Below, in pieces: positions 23,482-36,294 of a stretch of DNA of 64,000 bases. The stretch lies in contig CM060915.1 in NCBI GenBank assembly GCA_030737875.1, positions 364,123,863-364,187,862 on the forward strand, read 5' to 3'. The position numbers were made by a program, and so were the translations under genes. Numbering within the stretch: position 1 is the first letter of the stretch; every line of letters starts with the position of its first letter. The notes beneath the pieces are model-generated. The model had not been told where the DNA came from and made no database searches. It saw only the letters and a list, made by a program, of their open reading frames with translations. The DNA is from Allium sativum. Lineage: Eukaryota > Streptophyta > Magnoliopsida > Asparagales > Amaryllidaceae.

Positions 23482-25092
23482 GGTTTGATCGGACGATCCG
23501 GGTCCGATGAAGTCATTTATTGGCTCATTTACGCCCCAAAGGGCGGGGAAACGCAGTGTTCAGGCATTTTAATCCACATCGGTGGACCGGCCCTGTCGCT
23601 CCAAGGGCCCACCTGAGTCTGGGTCCTGAGGCTCGGGCTAGAGAGTCTCGAATCGGTTGAGGACTATCTTTTGCCTCGGTTCATAGATGGAAATCCAATT
23701 TCCAAATACGTGACATTTGCGGTTTTAATTGTAGAACTAGTATGGCGACATGATATATGGTACCCATGCCGTCTATGATTGATACTTATGATTTGAAGTT
23801 GTTTTATACACTATGCACTTATAATAGTATCAAATGATTTGTTTTAAACGTATCAAGCATTCTTTGGCTGTTATAAGGAAAAAAACCTTATCCCCCGGCT
23901 TGCGTTGCATTGTGTGATAGGACCTGGGTCTTATAACAGCTTCATTTTTCTTTATTTAGCATTACGCTGTTTGTTTTATGCACTGGTATTCTTGGGAGGA
24001 AACCCATTCCGTGTTATACGGCGTGTTCCCTTGATTTACCTAATGATTTAAAATAAAGATTAATAACTGTTTTAGTTCTCACACCAGTCACATGACTGAC
24101 CTGGAGTTTATTGTTTTAACCTAAACTCTGGGTGCCCCTATTTTGACACGGGCAGCTAGTAGTTTTGGTTTTGCAGATTTATATTCACAGGATCCTGGTT
24201 TACAGTTGGAACGATATCCGGAAAGCTTTGTATCCGTATATCTCCTCTAGTTGTGTATTGTATTATTTTCTGCTGCTATGTATTTAAAGGTAATTTAAAT
24301 CTCTGATATTTCTGTGTATTATTCATTTATACTCTGTATATTCTTGTAATCTGATGCATTGTTGTAATATGCAATGAAATGTTCTTTCGTCTGCGTTCTG
24401 ATTTGTCTTGTCCTCACAGTAATTCGTTCTTTCTCATCTCTTCGGAGACCGGGGAAGTTTCGGGTCGCTTCATTTATATTCAATCAAATTCTGAAACCAA
24501 CAAATATCGTATTGGAAATAAAGATATAAATATATCTTTCAAATTTCCACAACCATATCTGTATAATCACAAAATCTAACATCGAAATATTCCAAAGATA
24601 ATTTCGATTCAAATTCATTCCAATTCGTATATTGGAAATTCTGATTATTTTAAAACAACTTCAAATCCAATTTATTTATTCAAAAACATTGGATTATAAT
24701 TTTAGTTCGAAACTAGTTCATTTCGATAAAAATATATTTTTATCCCTTTTTAAATATGGGATTTTTTACCCCAATTCTTTCTAAATCATTTATTATCATT
24801 TTACACAAATAATTGTTATTTTTAATAATTTTATCAAGGCCCGCATAGTCGATTTCAAATAACGGTCGTCGAACTGCACTTACAGCTACCTTTTCCAAAT
24901 TTGATTTGGACATAATTCCAAACCCAACCATTAGATTTCAAATTTCTAATATTCATCGAAAGCTTTTTTCGATACGAACCCAATGGTTCTGGTTTCAGGA
25001 GAATCCGATGGTCGGAGCTCCCGTAACGTCAATTCGAAGTCAATGGTCGAAATTCGCGAATTGCCGCGGTGTGGCGTGTTCTATTCAGGCCA

Positions 25093-25096
<4 letters not shown>

Positions 25097-25142
<46 letters not shown>
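25097..25142. repeat. (AT)23 microsatellite in Y
   Basis: Uninterrupted AT run after GGCCATTTA, at the position equivalent to the AT-rich run near 21300-21330 of W. Confidence 0.9.
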
Positions 25143-25144
<2 letters not shown>

Positions 25145-26439
25145 TTCGTCGATTTCAATTCTAAACGTATTTTATAAATCGTTTTAAATTCGTTTTCAAA
25201 ACAATTTCAACTTCATATTCTATTTTAAATCAAAATTAAATATTCCATGTCATTAATATATAAATGATAATATTTTCAAAACATTATATTTTGAAATCAC
25301 TTCCTTTTCTATATTCATTATAAAAAAACGAATATAATCGATATAAATATCGTTCGCGTCAAAATGGCGCATATCTAATCAACACGGCTTTATATATTTC
25401 AATAACTTCGTTATTCTATTCAACAAATGAATATCTTCTTCAACACATGAATATATATTTCTTTCAACACATGAATATTCTCAACACATGAGTATTGTCA
25501 ACACATGACTATTTTGTTTATTCAACACATGAATATAATTTATTTTCTAAATTGGAATGAGACCCACTCAATTACCATATAATGTTATTTATATGGATTC
25601 CATACAACACATGTATATAATAGCAATGGTAAATAATCAATCGTCATCCAAAGTGCACCACATAACTGCATAAGCATTAAATATAAATAATTAATGCTTA
25701 CACAGTCTGTCAGCTAATCGGTCGACATACAACTAAATAATTGGGATTAGTGTACGCCAAATATCATCCCAACACCCGTGTGGGGTTTCAATTCACAAAC
25801 ACTGAATATTATTTGTGCAGTTGGGCAACGTGTAAAATTTATCATCCCAATCAATATCAGTCAAATCAGTGTACATAAACAAATCGTCTGATTTGTAAAT
25901 GAATATTTATTTTATTCACATACACGTTAAAAATTAAATTTTTAATGACCAAAATATTTTATTCAACCTATTAATATTCTATTCAGTTCATTTATTCAAT
26001 AAAATGATATTTTTATTTTTCTAACTTATTTTAGAAAATATCGGCGGCATAACGGCGCGATACTAGAAACGGGATAAGGCCTAGCCTTATCCCCAATCTA
26101 ATAATGGCCTACGCCATACAAATACCAATCTAATCAATTCCACTTAACCCAAACAACCAAATTCAAACCAATCATCCAATCAACTATACAACCAAACAAA
26201 CAAGTTGTCCATGGTCTGTGGACGACGGGTGTCGGGTGTTGCTAAGCACCGTCTGCATCCTAGTATATATTTTTAACTAGAAAAGAAAATTTAAAGTGAG
26301 AAGTTCTCACCGATAAGCTTAACCAAACACCACGATTCTTCATGTGTAGAAAATCTTCATCGTGTTTCCAACAAGATTTGTTTCACGCGGTATATGTGAA
26401 TTTTTTTATTTTTAACAACGCTACTTCCTATATAAAGAT

Positions 26440-26800
26440 TATATTTTTATTTCAAGTCTATTTATATAAAAATCACATTTTTATTCTTCTCATTATATAA
26501 AAATTATAATTTTGATCCACTACTTATATAAAAATCATATTTTTATTATCCTACATATATAAAAATCATATTTTTATTATCTCTATACTATAAAAATCAT
26601 ATTTTTATTATCTCTATAATATGAAAATCATATTTTTATTATCTGTATAATATAAAAATCATATTTTTATTATCTCTTTAATATAAAAATAATATTTTTA
26701 TAACGTTATATTGGATATAAAAATCATATCTTTATAACGCTACCTGTATAAAAATTATATTTTTATTTTGCTAACATCATAATAAAAATACTATTTTTAT
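26440..26800 (-). repeat. Tandem AT-rich array of about 30-37 bp units in Y
   Basis: About ten units on the plan TATAAAAATCATATTTTTAT followed by TATCTC. It occupies the same place, inside the predicted leader intron, as the 34-bp array of W, but the sequence is different. Confidence 0.75.
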
Positions 26801-27080
26801 TTTGCTAAAACCATGCTAGTTTTATTTGAAAATCCATTTTTTTTAAACAATGTTATTTCTTTTAAAGATTACGTCTTTAAATAAAATATATTTATATAAA
26901 AATTCAGTTTTTCTAAACTATGCTATTTTTATATAAAAACTGATTAAAAATCCTTTTTTACTTAGAGAAATTAAATCTCTCTTACATTTAAAAAAAAGAA
27001 ATCAAATCTCTTTTACATTAAAATTCAAGTATTTTATAACCTTAAAACATTAAATAAATGAAGATTAACAAAATAAAAAG

Positions 27081-27474
27081 GCTTACAGTTTGAATCGGGA
27101 GCAAGGGGGTGTGGTATGCGCCTTCGCTGGAGGTGGAAGGGGGCTTCAGGTGTTCGCGGGAGGTTAGTTGGCTGGCGGCGATTTGCTCCGGCGTGGCAGT
27201 GGGGTGGTGCGGCGGATTTCTAAGTGGTGGCGGTTTTTGGGGTCTGCGCGATATCGAATTGGGCATGGGGTTCTCGAGTGGAGGAGGAGGGGAGGATAGG
27301 GGACGTCGGAGAGGGCCAGAGGGGATGCGGCGGTCTCGGTGGCCGGCGATGTGGCGGTGGAGGGCTTGGATGAGAGGGCGATGGCGGAGAGTTAGGGCAC
27401 GAGGTTTTTTTGTTTTCGATTTTGAAAAGTTTGACCTGGGAGAGGGAAATGGGGAGAGTGAGGGATTATATAAA
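27081..27474 (-). promoter_or_regulatory. Predicted promoter, GC-rich leader and splice donor of LTR Y
   Basis: The minus strand has a TATA-like TTATATAAT (27467-27474), then a pyrimidine-rich start region and a GC-rich leader (27095-27420), then AACT|GTAAGCC with the donor at 27086. The donor context matches W at 18740. Confidence 0.5.
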
Positions 27475-28377
27475 TTATTTATTTAATTTACTTTAAATTC
27501 CATAAAGTTGACTTTTAATTCGAATCCCAAATCAAGCCCAATGACTGTCGCCTCCAGCTAATTACCGCCATTCCGAACACAATGGGATATGTCCCGTAAG
27601 CCAATTCTACTGTTTCGATCAGTTTTTCTTTGAATTAAAATATAAATTAATATTTCAATCAATATTGAATTAAACGTACATTTCAATTTACCGGGACCAC
27701 ATACGAGCTCTAAAAATTCCAGAAAAATAAATCTGGCTATGTTCTGACGATACAGTCCTAAAAAAACTAATTTCATCAAATTATGAGACCATTTGAAAAA
27801 TGGTCATTTTCTGGTCGATTAAAATTGACTAAAACTATTAAAACACGTTTTCTTTTTCCACGCTCACATATTGATTTAAAAAATTATGAATTTTGAAACC
27901 TAGCAATAATTTGACATCCCGGATCCAACAAAAGAGGTTTCGTCGAAAACGAAGGTCGTTTGCAAAATTTCCATTTCTAAGGGCCAGAATTTCATAGTGA
28001 CTATTCTGAATTTTCAATTGGGCATAACTTTTTATTCCCGCTATGAAATTTCAATTTTTCGGATTCTTTGGAAAGGTATTTTCAAATAGATTCATGTATT
28101 TTTAGTTTCGCCAAAATCCGGTTTATTATGAATCCTGTAAATTCATTTGAAATTTGAAATCGAATTTTCAAACTACCGCGCCATTTCCAATTCCTTTTAT
28201 AATTAAAAATAAATATTTATATTCTAACAATGATTCAAATACATATATACATCTAATTCTATTCAAAATAAATTTATCGTCGTTATTATTTAAAATAATT
28301 CATTTTAAATATTCAAACTTCATTAAAATTGCCAAACTAAAAATTTTAAATTGGCTCAGAATTTCCGGGTTATTACA

Positions 28378-30673
28378 AGAATCTAGCAGAACGGTTACAT
28401 CTTACGCTCCACATATATAGTATACAAACCAAAACCACGGGTGCTTATTGGAGAATGATTCCGACTGTGACAAGGTATGAACCACCTGCCGATAGTGTAT
28501 CCCTAGAGGGGAATACACTGGGTTCAACAAGAATACCTTGCAACCCGGCCCATACATAACCAACCACTCATTTCGCTTGAGTGTATCGAATGTATATCAC
28601 CAACGATTGGGAGCTACCACCGTTTCTCAAAAAGGGACAGCATCGAAATAGATTAAAGAAGCAAAAGGAATTTCGCCAGATAGGCGATTATACACCCTAA
28701 TGAGAGCAACCCACGTAGCCATGCTTCCTGTCCGATTATTGTCATTTCCCGATTGATGAGGCTTGAGGTTTGAATTACCTTTTAGAACATTTGGCCACTA
28801 TTCACTTTGAATGCCACATCATCAGATCCATCAGATATCACTAACTGACGTCCACAAAAATACTTTAGTAGTTAAGCTAAGAGAAGTGCCTCTCTCCGCC
28901 ACCAATTATCGTACTTTGAAGAAATCAACGTACGTAATCCCTTTGGAAATACTCTGTCCGACATCCATCCAAAGTTGTCCCGGGATTAGACAAACCGAAG
29001 GCACCCTCGTACTACATCTTAGGAATAACCCTATAGATCAATAGCGAGTGGTCCCTGCAATCAATAGATTTCAATCACGTCCGAATTACTATCAAAATAT
29101 CTCTGGTTGCAACATCAAAGAAATTTATCAAGTAGCCCTTCCGCTTATGAAGATCCACGTTCTTCAACTGCTCCATCTTCAATCGACATCTTTTACATAT
29201 TTGCTGGTTTGGAATGGTTTTCGAATATAAATTCAATCCCCGTTTTTTCGTACCAACGGCGTATTGGGCATGATTTTGATAGCCGGTTACTTAACTATCA
29301 AAATAAACAATCATAAAAATAAAATAAATCCATTGGTTTATTACACAGCGTCACTTGGCCATTAAAATAATATATCAGTTGTAATACCAAAGATAATATA
29401 TTAGTTTTAATATATAAATATTCTCTAATCATTTTTTTAAAATACTTAAAAGAAATACCTTAAAATCCTATCAATTTCTCATTATTATCCATCAAAACAT
29501 TTGCCACCACATTACTTATCATCTATAATTATGAAATCAGTTCACTTACCATCGTAAAACAATCATTACAAAATCACCTTTGGCTTCTTTATTGTGGAAA
29601 TATCATTTCATATTCTCTGGCCTCTCTATTTCCTTTTATTCGGAATCCCATCATATATGTATCCAAATTCTTTGGATAATGTTACACTAATACTTCCCCA
29701 AAATAATTTACTTTAACATCTCTACTATTTAGACTAATATCATCCTTCGATAATCCTGAAATCGTTCAAGTTAGGGTATTTTAACTAACTCTCAGACCTT
29801 GAACAACAACATTCTTATCTTAAGATAAATATGAGTTGTAATTCAAAAACCCATATTCATTTTAATACCATTTCACTATTGTAAAAATACGATTTTATAA
29901 ACCTTCTTGTTTTTGAAATCTTCCTTTTTTAAATATATGGTTATTACTAAATTCATTGATTTAGTAAATGATTAATGCACATTAACTTTTAATCTTTAAC
30001 TTCTTTAAAATTATTTGCCCCATTATCTAGATTTTAATTTCAAATCCTATTACTAAACATTTTACCAAATTCAATTATAGAGATCCCTTTTCTAATTCTT
30101 TAAATCTTTATCTGGATTTTTTAAGATGTTGCCATCAAAACTTTTTGTAGGGTTTTAGAAATGCTACAATATGTTGTTTTTGGTAGCGTTTATTATAACT
30201 CAACTAAAATTAGTAGACTTTTAGTTGCATGTCATATCGCCACGTTTATCGAAACGCTACTAAATGCTGTAGTAGCGTTTTTTCAATGCTACTAAAAGCC
30301 TTTTTTAATGTAGCGATGACCACTTAGCTTGATCATTTATGAATGAAATAAAAACTTGTTATCAGGCACGAAACAAAAGTTATTGTGCTAGACTCACAAT
30401 GCCGAAGTGTTTTAGAAAAGCATTTCGATGTCATGGTTTCCTTGGTTTAAATCAAGATTCGCAATGCATGTAAAAGCAAAGCAACACAATCATCCATATC
30501 ATCGTCCATGGTACTTAGTGGAAAATCTCCCATCCATCTTAGACTTATAGATCCAGCTACTCTAAATAATATTCTAAACTTTTTATCGCTAAAAGAGCGA
30601 GGATTGGGTACAAAAGTAAAATAGGTTGAAACATTACACTAATCTTAATCTTGTTGAAGCCTCAAATTGGGAC
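28378..30673. other. Unassigned AT-rich stretch between LTR Y and the CACTA element
   Basis: I recognise no gene, LTR end or RNA here. Three short frames at 28811-29044, 29048-29230 and 29107-29316 have no recognisable domain. From about 29330 the sequence is very AT-rich. The right end carries GAC (30671-30673), which matches the base triplet after the CACTA right end. It may be older decayed repeat sequence or intergenic host DNA. Confidence 0.4.
30140..30330. repeat. GTAGC/GCTAC-rich segment, possible DNA-transposon remnant
   Basis: Several TAGTAGCGTTTT and GCTACTAAAA motifs occur in both orientations within about 190 bp, the style of CACTA or Mutator subterminal repeats. No clean terminus or target duplication was found. 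Confidence 0.35.
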
Positions 30674-31044
30674 CACTACACAATATATGCTAATTAGGTT
30701 GTTTTCTTAACCATGCAATTAGGCACGGCTATAAGACATATCAAAAAATGGCATGTTAAACTATTAGATAAGGCTTTAAGTTGTATCTTACTAGTCATAA
30801 CATACAGTTCTTAGCCGTATTTAAATGATTAGTAGACACGGTCTTAAACCATATCTAATTATATGTGTGTATATATATGTGTGTGTGTATATATATATGT
30901 ATATATAAACAAAAACTGCAGCACATATTTTTCGTAACAGAAACTGCAACACATATTTTTCATAACACAACATATAACACAATTTATACAAGGGATAACA
31001 TAATTTTTACTCAAAGCATATATAATAAGATTTTTCATAACACT

Positions 31045-31049
31045 AACAC
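31045..31049. repeat. Target duplication AACAC, left of element 2
   Basis: AACAC precedes the first LTR and is repeated at 45133-45137 after the third LTR. The whole three-LTR array therefore occupies one insertion site. Confidence 0.85.
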
Positions 31050-34000
31050 TGAAACACCCCACCTCCGTTAGGGTCACTCATAAAGGGAATGCCCTAATTT
31101 TGGTGGAGGTTTATAAGTATAAGTCACAGATATACAAGACAGATATAATAACACATATTTTTGAACAGCGGAAAACAACAACTTTTATTTCTTCAAAATA
31201 CGTGTTACACAAACATTGCCATAATACTTTCCAAAATCATAACTGTCTTGATTACATTATTTAAAGAAGCATGAAGAAAACATAAATTAACTGCAAAAGT
31301 CCCCTAATTGTTGTCCAAAGCCATAGTCCAAACGGAAAAAGATCCAAGCAATACATTCTTTCTCTTCAAGCTCGATGTGAAAACTGATCAAGCTGCGGTG
31401 TTCCCTCCCTGAGAACCTGGGGAGGAAACGAAAGAAAAAGAGGCGAAAGGAAAAGGGTCAGTCATAAAGACTGAGTAAGTTCTAGTGACTTTCAGTGTAG
31501 AAACGGTTAAAACAACCTGTCATGTATGAACTGGAACTAAACTTAAGAATGGTGTCAAAGTGAACAAGATAGACTAAGGTGATCAGGATAAGTCAAGACA
31601 AGTCAAGTAAAGCATCACATGTTCGAGATTCGTTGCATCGACTGTACTAGTATACTAAGCCCATATCACAAGTTAATCACGAAATAAATCCTACGGCCCA
31701 ATGTCATGAAATGACCCTGAAACGGGGTCTGACCCAAGTACGGGGTCCTACGGAGCGATTATCTAGTCGATCGGCTCCCTACAAGTTCTAGCTCGTCAAG
31801 TGTACGTGTCATACGGCTAATCACAAGTGTAGTCACCTGTGCTAGGTCCACCTTCGGGTGTATCAGCCCTAGGGTGTCAACCCCTGACACGATTCAAGAT
31901 GCACAGATAAATCTACGGATACCTAGTGTCTGCCCCGGATACGTGCACGATCGTAGTCCGCCGAACCTACACTGGCGTACCCTACTGCCGTCGTTCACCT
32001 CTTACAATCAGCCCAGTAATCGTGCCCCCACCCGGCCTAGCCCCAGGGTACCTTGATACTTCTAGAGGGTTACTGCTGAAAGGGGTCGTGTCTAGGGTTT
32101 CGCCTAATAGGTTAGGTCATGTAATTCGTGACCTAATCCGCCTAACAGATTAAGTCATGTAATTCGTGACTTAATCCTTTTCTAGTCTAGTCAGGTCAAG
32201 ATGGTTAAGTATGTCATTTCAGTTCACGACTTAACCCGCCTACGTGTCATGTCAAGTTGGCTAAGTGTTGTCATTTTCAAGTTCATGACTTAGCCCTACA
32301 AATCGTGTTCAAATTGGTTAAGTTGTCTTTTCATGTTCATGACTTAACCCTAATTGGCATTAATTGATTCGTTAATGCACCGAACCACTCACATTGGATC
32401 CTACTGTTTGTAGCCACTGGATTTGCCGGGCGGTTCCGGGCAGGTTTACGCTACGAACTCAACCCAACCTCGGGTTTCAAGCGCGATGTGACCAACTACC
32501 CACATTGGATCCTATTGTTTGTAGCAACTGGATTTGCCGGGCGGTTCCGGGCAGATTTACACTACAAACTCAACCCAACCTCGAGTTGGCCACCTACTTG
32601 TTTTCTAAAGTCATGCCCATGTTCTTATCAGATTTTGCTATTTCCACATCATGTTCATATGTCAACTTCGTGCCCAACTAAGGCATGTTTAAAGTCAAGT
32701 TATGGCATGTTCAAGTCAAGTTTTCGTGCCATATTTCATGTTCTACTTATACCAAATTTCACAGTTTATTCTTATAATTAATTCAAGTTTTTGCCTATTC
32801 TACCCAATCGTATCCCCAACGTATATAAACGTACTTCGTTCACAAGCATAAATAATTCAAGAGATAAAGGGGAATAACACCAAACATGTGATAGGCATAT
32901 GTGAAAATTCCAACATCACTTGCATAATAAACAGGCTATAAAATATCACATGGTTTCAATACTAGCATGATGATAACTTGGCATAGTAATGATTCCAACT
33001 TAATTTAACATGATGATTTCAACTTTACATCATAGGCATAATAATTATTGCGGGCATAATTTTATTATAAACATGAAACATTAAAGGCATAGTAATCCTA
33101 ATAGGCATAGTGGATTCCAATTTAGCATTTTTAACATAATAATTCTCATAGACACAATGATTCCAATTTAGCGTTTTTTAACATAATGATTCTCAATTAA
33201 CATGATAGACATAATGATCCCAATTTAGCGTTTTTAACATAATGATTCTCAATCAACATGATAGACATAATGATTCCAATTTAGCGTTTTTAACATAATT
33301 AACATGATAGACATAATGATTCCAATTTAGCGTTTTTAACATAATTAACATGATAGACATAATGATTCCAATTTAGCGTTTTTAACATAATTAACATGAT
33401 AGACATAATGATTCCAATTTAGCGTTTTTAACATATCTAACATTATAAACATAATAACTCCAACTTTTCATCATAACCTAGCAATACCCTATTTTTCATT
33501 AATCATGATGGGTATAATAACATTATAGGCATAATTCCATCAATAGTCATAGCCATGGTTTAATTAGCACCATAGGCATGGTTTAATCAACATAAAGATT
33601 TCAATAAACATAGCGATTCCATGGACATGTATTAGTCCAACTTGCCAAACAATTAAGCCCAAGTGATTCATAACAACATCAAAATCATGACAAGTTTAAC
33701 TTGCAACGTTGCCATAGCAATATCCCCAAATTATAATTCAAAGATAAACAATATAAACAATGGATTAACATTAGTTCCTAAATTCGATTTCAATTCATGG
33801 CATGTCCATATTGTTTTAGCGTTTTTGCCTAAAAAGTAACATAGAACTTACAATATGAAGCAAATAACCCAAATAAAAATCCCAAATCAAATAGTCCCAA
33901 ATTCGTTGTCTAAAGCATCGTAGTTGTTGTAGCATCTAGTTGTAGCCTTCAAGAATCGTCCTCCATCTTCTATAATTTTATTCTTTGTATTTTTAATTCA

Positions 34001-34600
34001 GAGCTCTAGGTTTAATGGCGGCTGCTTGAGGCTAAAATGAAATAGTATGATTTAGGCTAGGTCTTAGGTCCTTTTTATAATGTTTGTGAGTTGTTTTAGA
34101 CCGTCGATGGAGCTTGATTCAATAATAGCCGTTCGTTTGAAGGAGAGACCAACCAGGAGCTGACACCTAGCCCTAGTGACAAGGCAAGACTCAGAAAATC
34201 GACCAAACCCAGACCAGGCCAGCCAGGGTGGGCTGGGTTCGACCTGGCTCTGGGGCTAGGTCGACAGCCCTATCGACTTGGCTAGCCCAGGTCGACTGCC
34301 AAGTCGACCTGGGTGCCTTAGGCGGGAATTTTCCCGCCCTGGCCAATTGGGCCCGATTTTGAATTTTAAACTTGTTTTCTGAGCTGTTTTCGTCTGTTTG
34401 AATTTTAACCTGAATTCTGAAACTTCCGGAGGCCCTATCTTCTTCATACGGACTCCGTTTTTCGAAAACTCGGACTCTATTTCGCGTATTTTTCCGAGAC
34501 GAACACAGTGGCGTATCCCGTTTCCCTTAATTCTTTGATTTGAAATTAATTATACTTTAATTTGTGAATTTCACTGTTATAGAATACACGGGGTGTTACA
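31050..34600 (-). repeat. Element 2 LTR-a (3,551 bp)
   Basis: It starts TGAAACACC and ends GGTGTTACA on the plus strand. It contains a two-copy module (32380-32590), inverted GTCATGACTTAACC-type motifs (32100-32360), a roughly 46-bp tandem repeat with TTCCAATTTAGCGTTTTTAA (about 33115-33435), TATAAAAAG on the minus strand (34072-34079), a short GTCGAC cluster (34225-34310) and the E2F-like near-palindrome (34321-34338). It has one fewer GTCGACAGCCCT unit than LTR-b and LTR-c. Confidence 0.93.
34321..34338. promoter_or_regulatory. E2F-like near-palindrome, LTR-a
   Basis: GGCGGGAATTTTCCCGCC, identical to the copies at 39580-39597 and 44853-44870 and to the one in element 1 at 936-953. It lies about 250 bp upstream of the TATA-like box. 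Confidence 0.5.
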
Positions 34601-34612
34601 TTCTCCCCCACT
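34601..34612 (-). other. Polypurine tract, element 2 body 1
   Basis: The minus strand reads AGTGGGGGAGAA directly before the LTR. It is preceded by the same FGDEIL-type tail as in element 1. Body 2 has the equivalent at 39860-39871 with one changed base. Confidence 0.85.
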
Positions 34613-35082
34613 TAAAAGGATTTCGTCCCCGAAATCTTCAAGTTTAGGAAAAATATATATCCTAACATCCAAACATCCATCTACTCATCCATCAAACACG
34701 AGCATCCATTGTCCTTAAAAGACTTCTAATGCTTCATGATTATATGCAAAGAGTGTGTGTATATGTTCCTTAGCTAATGCTAATGATCAGGCCTGATTGA
34801 TCTTCTAAATGCAAAATATGTTTAGTGAAATGAATCCAATATGTATGCAAATTTTTCGTATTATGATTCATAATTTCTACATGAGTGCTCGAACATTCAA
34901 TCATATGCAACAACCAAATGATAGCACAACCAAGTTTCCAAAATAAACACTCATGCATATGCAACATGAATATGTGTCTGAGCCGATCTAGTGCCTAATG
35001 TGTATTCATGCATCCACGAGCAACCACTTGCGACCACTTGCAACCATTTCGCAATCATAACATGTTTACATCCAAAAAGATT
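34613..35082 (-). other. Non-coding 3' part of element 2 body 1
   Basis: A collinear relative of 6558-7100 in element 1. It lies between the end of the gag frame (with a GGTACATCG junction at about 35150) and the tail beside the polypurine tract. It has no gene and may be the same intron-like gap described for element 1. Body 2 carries it at 39872-40354 with a 13-bp longer form. Confidence 0.5.
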
Positions 35083-36111
35083 CTAACTATGGTTCTCAAG
35101 ATAGGATCGAGGAGAGAAATAAGATAAAACAAAGCATCTAGAATAGGTTAACGATGTACCGCCAGAAGGTCCGGTCTGCTTCTCAGGGCAGTCTTTGTTG
35201 ATGTGTCTAGTCTTCCCACAATGAAAACATTCACCTTGCTTTCTCTTCCTCTTTCTACAATCCTTGGCTATGTGCCCTTCCGTACCACAGTAATTGCATT
35301 TCCTTTTATCGCGTGAGTTGTTGTTCTTGCCTCCCTTCTCGGAGTCTACCTTCTTATTCTTAGAATCGTTAGGCTTGACCTCTTTCTTCCCTTGAGAGTT
35401 TTCTGCCTCTGTCTCCTTCTTGCCCTTATCTTCCTCGTTCAGCAATGCCATCTGCACCAACCTTTCGTACGTAGCTCCCATGGGTATATGGGTCATGGCC
35501 AAACTGTGTAATGGCTCATTCAACCCTTTGACAAAGCGGAGAGCCTTCTTGTGCGGGGTGTTGACTAGGTCCAGTCCGAACCTAGCCAGCTCGTCGAACT
35601 GATTAACGTACTCTTTGACTGTCATATTTCCTTGCTTAAGAAATAAAAATTTCTCCAACTGCAAACTCCTTTCGGCTTCTGAGAGAAATTTAGCCTCAAA
35701 CCTTGCCCTAAAGTCCTCCCATGTTTCCACTGGTCTTTCTGCATTAGTGACTTCCCACTAGTAGGAAGCCTCACCTTTTAGTAGCCACACTGCCAGTTGT
35801 ACCTTCTGCCTATCTTCTACCTCAAAGATGACGAATAAGTCCTCGGTTTCCATTAACCAATTCCTAGCTACCACGAAGGACTCAGTTCCATGAAAGTCCT
35901 TTCCTCCCATAGCCTTAAAATCTTTACATATCTTAGCAAAAGTGTTTCCCCGTGGAGGAGGTGGAGGAAGAGGTGCTGCTGCAGCTGGATGATTTCATGC
36001 AGCTGGGGGAGGAGGAACGGTAGGACCTGGCTGGGTGGCCCTTGCTTCTAAGAATCGTCTAAACCAACCAAGTATTGGTAATCCCTCTGGCAAGTTAAGT
36101 TCTTCGGGCAT
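35083..36111 (-). pseudogene. gag: Gag of element 2, body 1 (343 codons, two stops)
   Basis: The frame begins with MPEELNLPEG, homologous to the gag start of element 1. It has a Pro/Ala-rich linker, the retrotransposon gag domain, a Lys-rich segment and two zinc knuckles of the C-X2-C-X4-H-X4-C form; in the second a Gly is Arg (CGKTRHINKDC). It is interrupted by stops at codon 39 (35995-35997, a Gly codon in the other copy) and codon 118 (35758-35760, Trp in the other copy), leaving a 215-codon open stretch. After the second knuckle the frame jumps into sequence homologous to the very end of pol (GTSL...), so all enzymes are missing. The final 25 or so residues are read-through. Gag packages RNA; an autonomous relative would have to supply the enzymes. 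Confidence 0.9.
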
Positions 36112-36280
36112 GCTGAAACAAGAAGGATAGATTCAAAACGAAGGATAAGAGATAGTACCTATGGCTTTGGGGGACTTTGCCTTTTTAAAATAAAATAATA
36201 TTTTATCTTTTAAAAATGCTTCTTTAAATTTTCTTTTGAAAATAAATTTTCAAAACTTTTATCTTATCTGGTAAACCTAT

Positions 36281-36292
36281 GCTCTGATACCA
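36281..36292 (-). other. Primer binding site, element 2 body 1
   Basis: TGGTATCAGAGC on the minus strand, two bases from the LTR-b end, matching initiator Met tRNA. Body 2 has the same at 41553-41564. Confidence 0.9.
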
Positions 36293-36294
36293 AG

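Larger units (their letters stand above)
17457..24472 (+). mobile_element. Solo giant LTR W (7,016 bp) inserted in Y
   Basis: It begins TGTAACAACCCGAAAATC and ends GGGTCGCTTCA, flanked by CTTAT (17452-17456) and TTTAT (24473-24477), a 5-bp duplication with one change. Flanking Y sequence becomes continuous once W is removed. No PBS, PPT or protein domain is inside, so it is a solo LTR. In order it contains the shared 5' block (17457-18300), a TATA-like AT stretch (about 18334-18346), a GC-rich leader, a splice donor at 18740, a 34-bp tandem array, GAATTGAA-rich repeats, an (AT)n tract, and a 3' block with the GAGGCGCCTC palindrome (23472-23481) shared with element 3 and Z. Confidence 0.85.
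24473..28377 (-). mobile_element. Giant LTR Y, right segment
   Basis: This continues Y after the W insertion. Its minus-strand start is at 28377 (TGTAATAACCCGGAAATTC). It is a diverged reverse-complement match to W 17457-21960: the (AT)n tract, the GGTCGGA module, CAACACATGAA repeats, an AT-rich tandem array, a GC-rich leader and the conserved 5' block all follow in mirrored order. No gene is seen; the frame at 27109-27486 lies in the GC-rich leader and has no recognisable product. Confidence 0.85.

Noticed and set aside
27109..27486. A 125-codon Gly/Arg/Trp-rich frame in Y
   Set aside because: It is antisense to the predicted GC-rich leader of the LTR and the composition is typical of such sequence.
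28811..29316. Host gene candidates between Y and the CACTA element
   Set aside because: Three short overlapping frames with no recognisable domain, no splice structure I could defend and no promoter motif.
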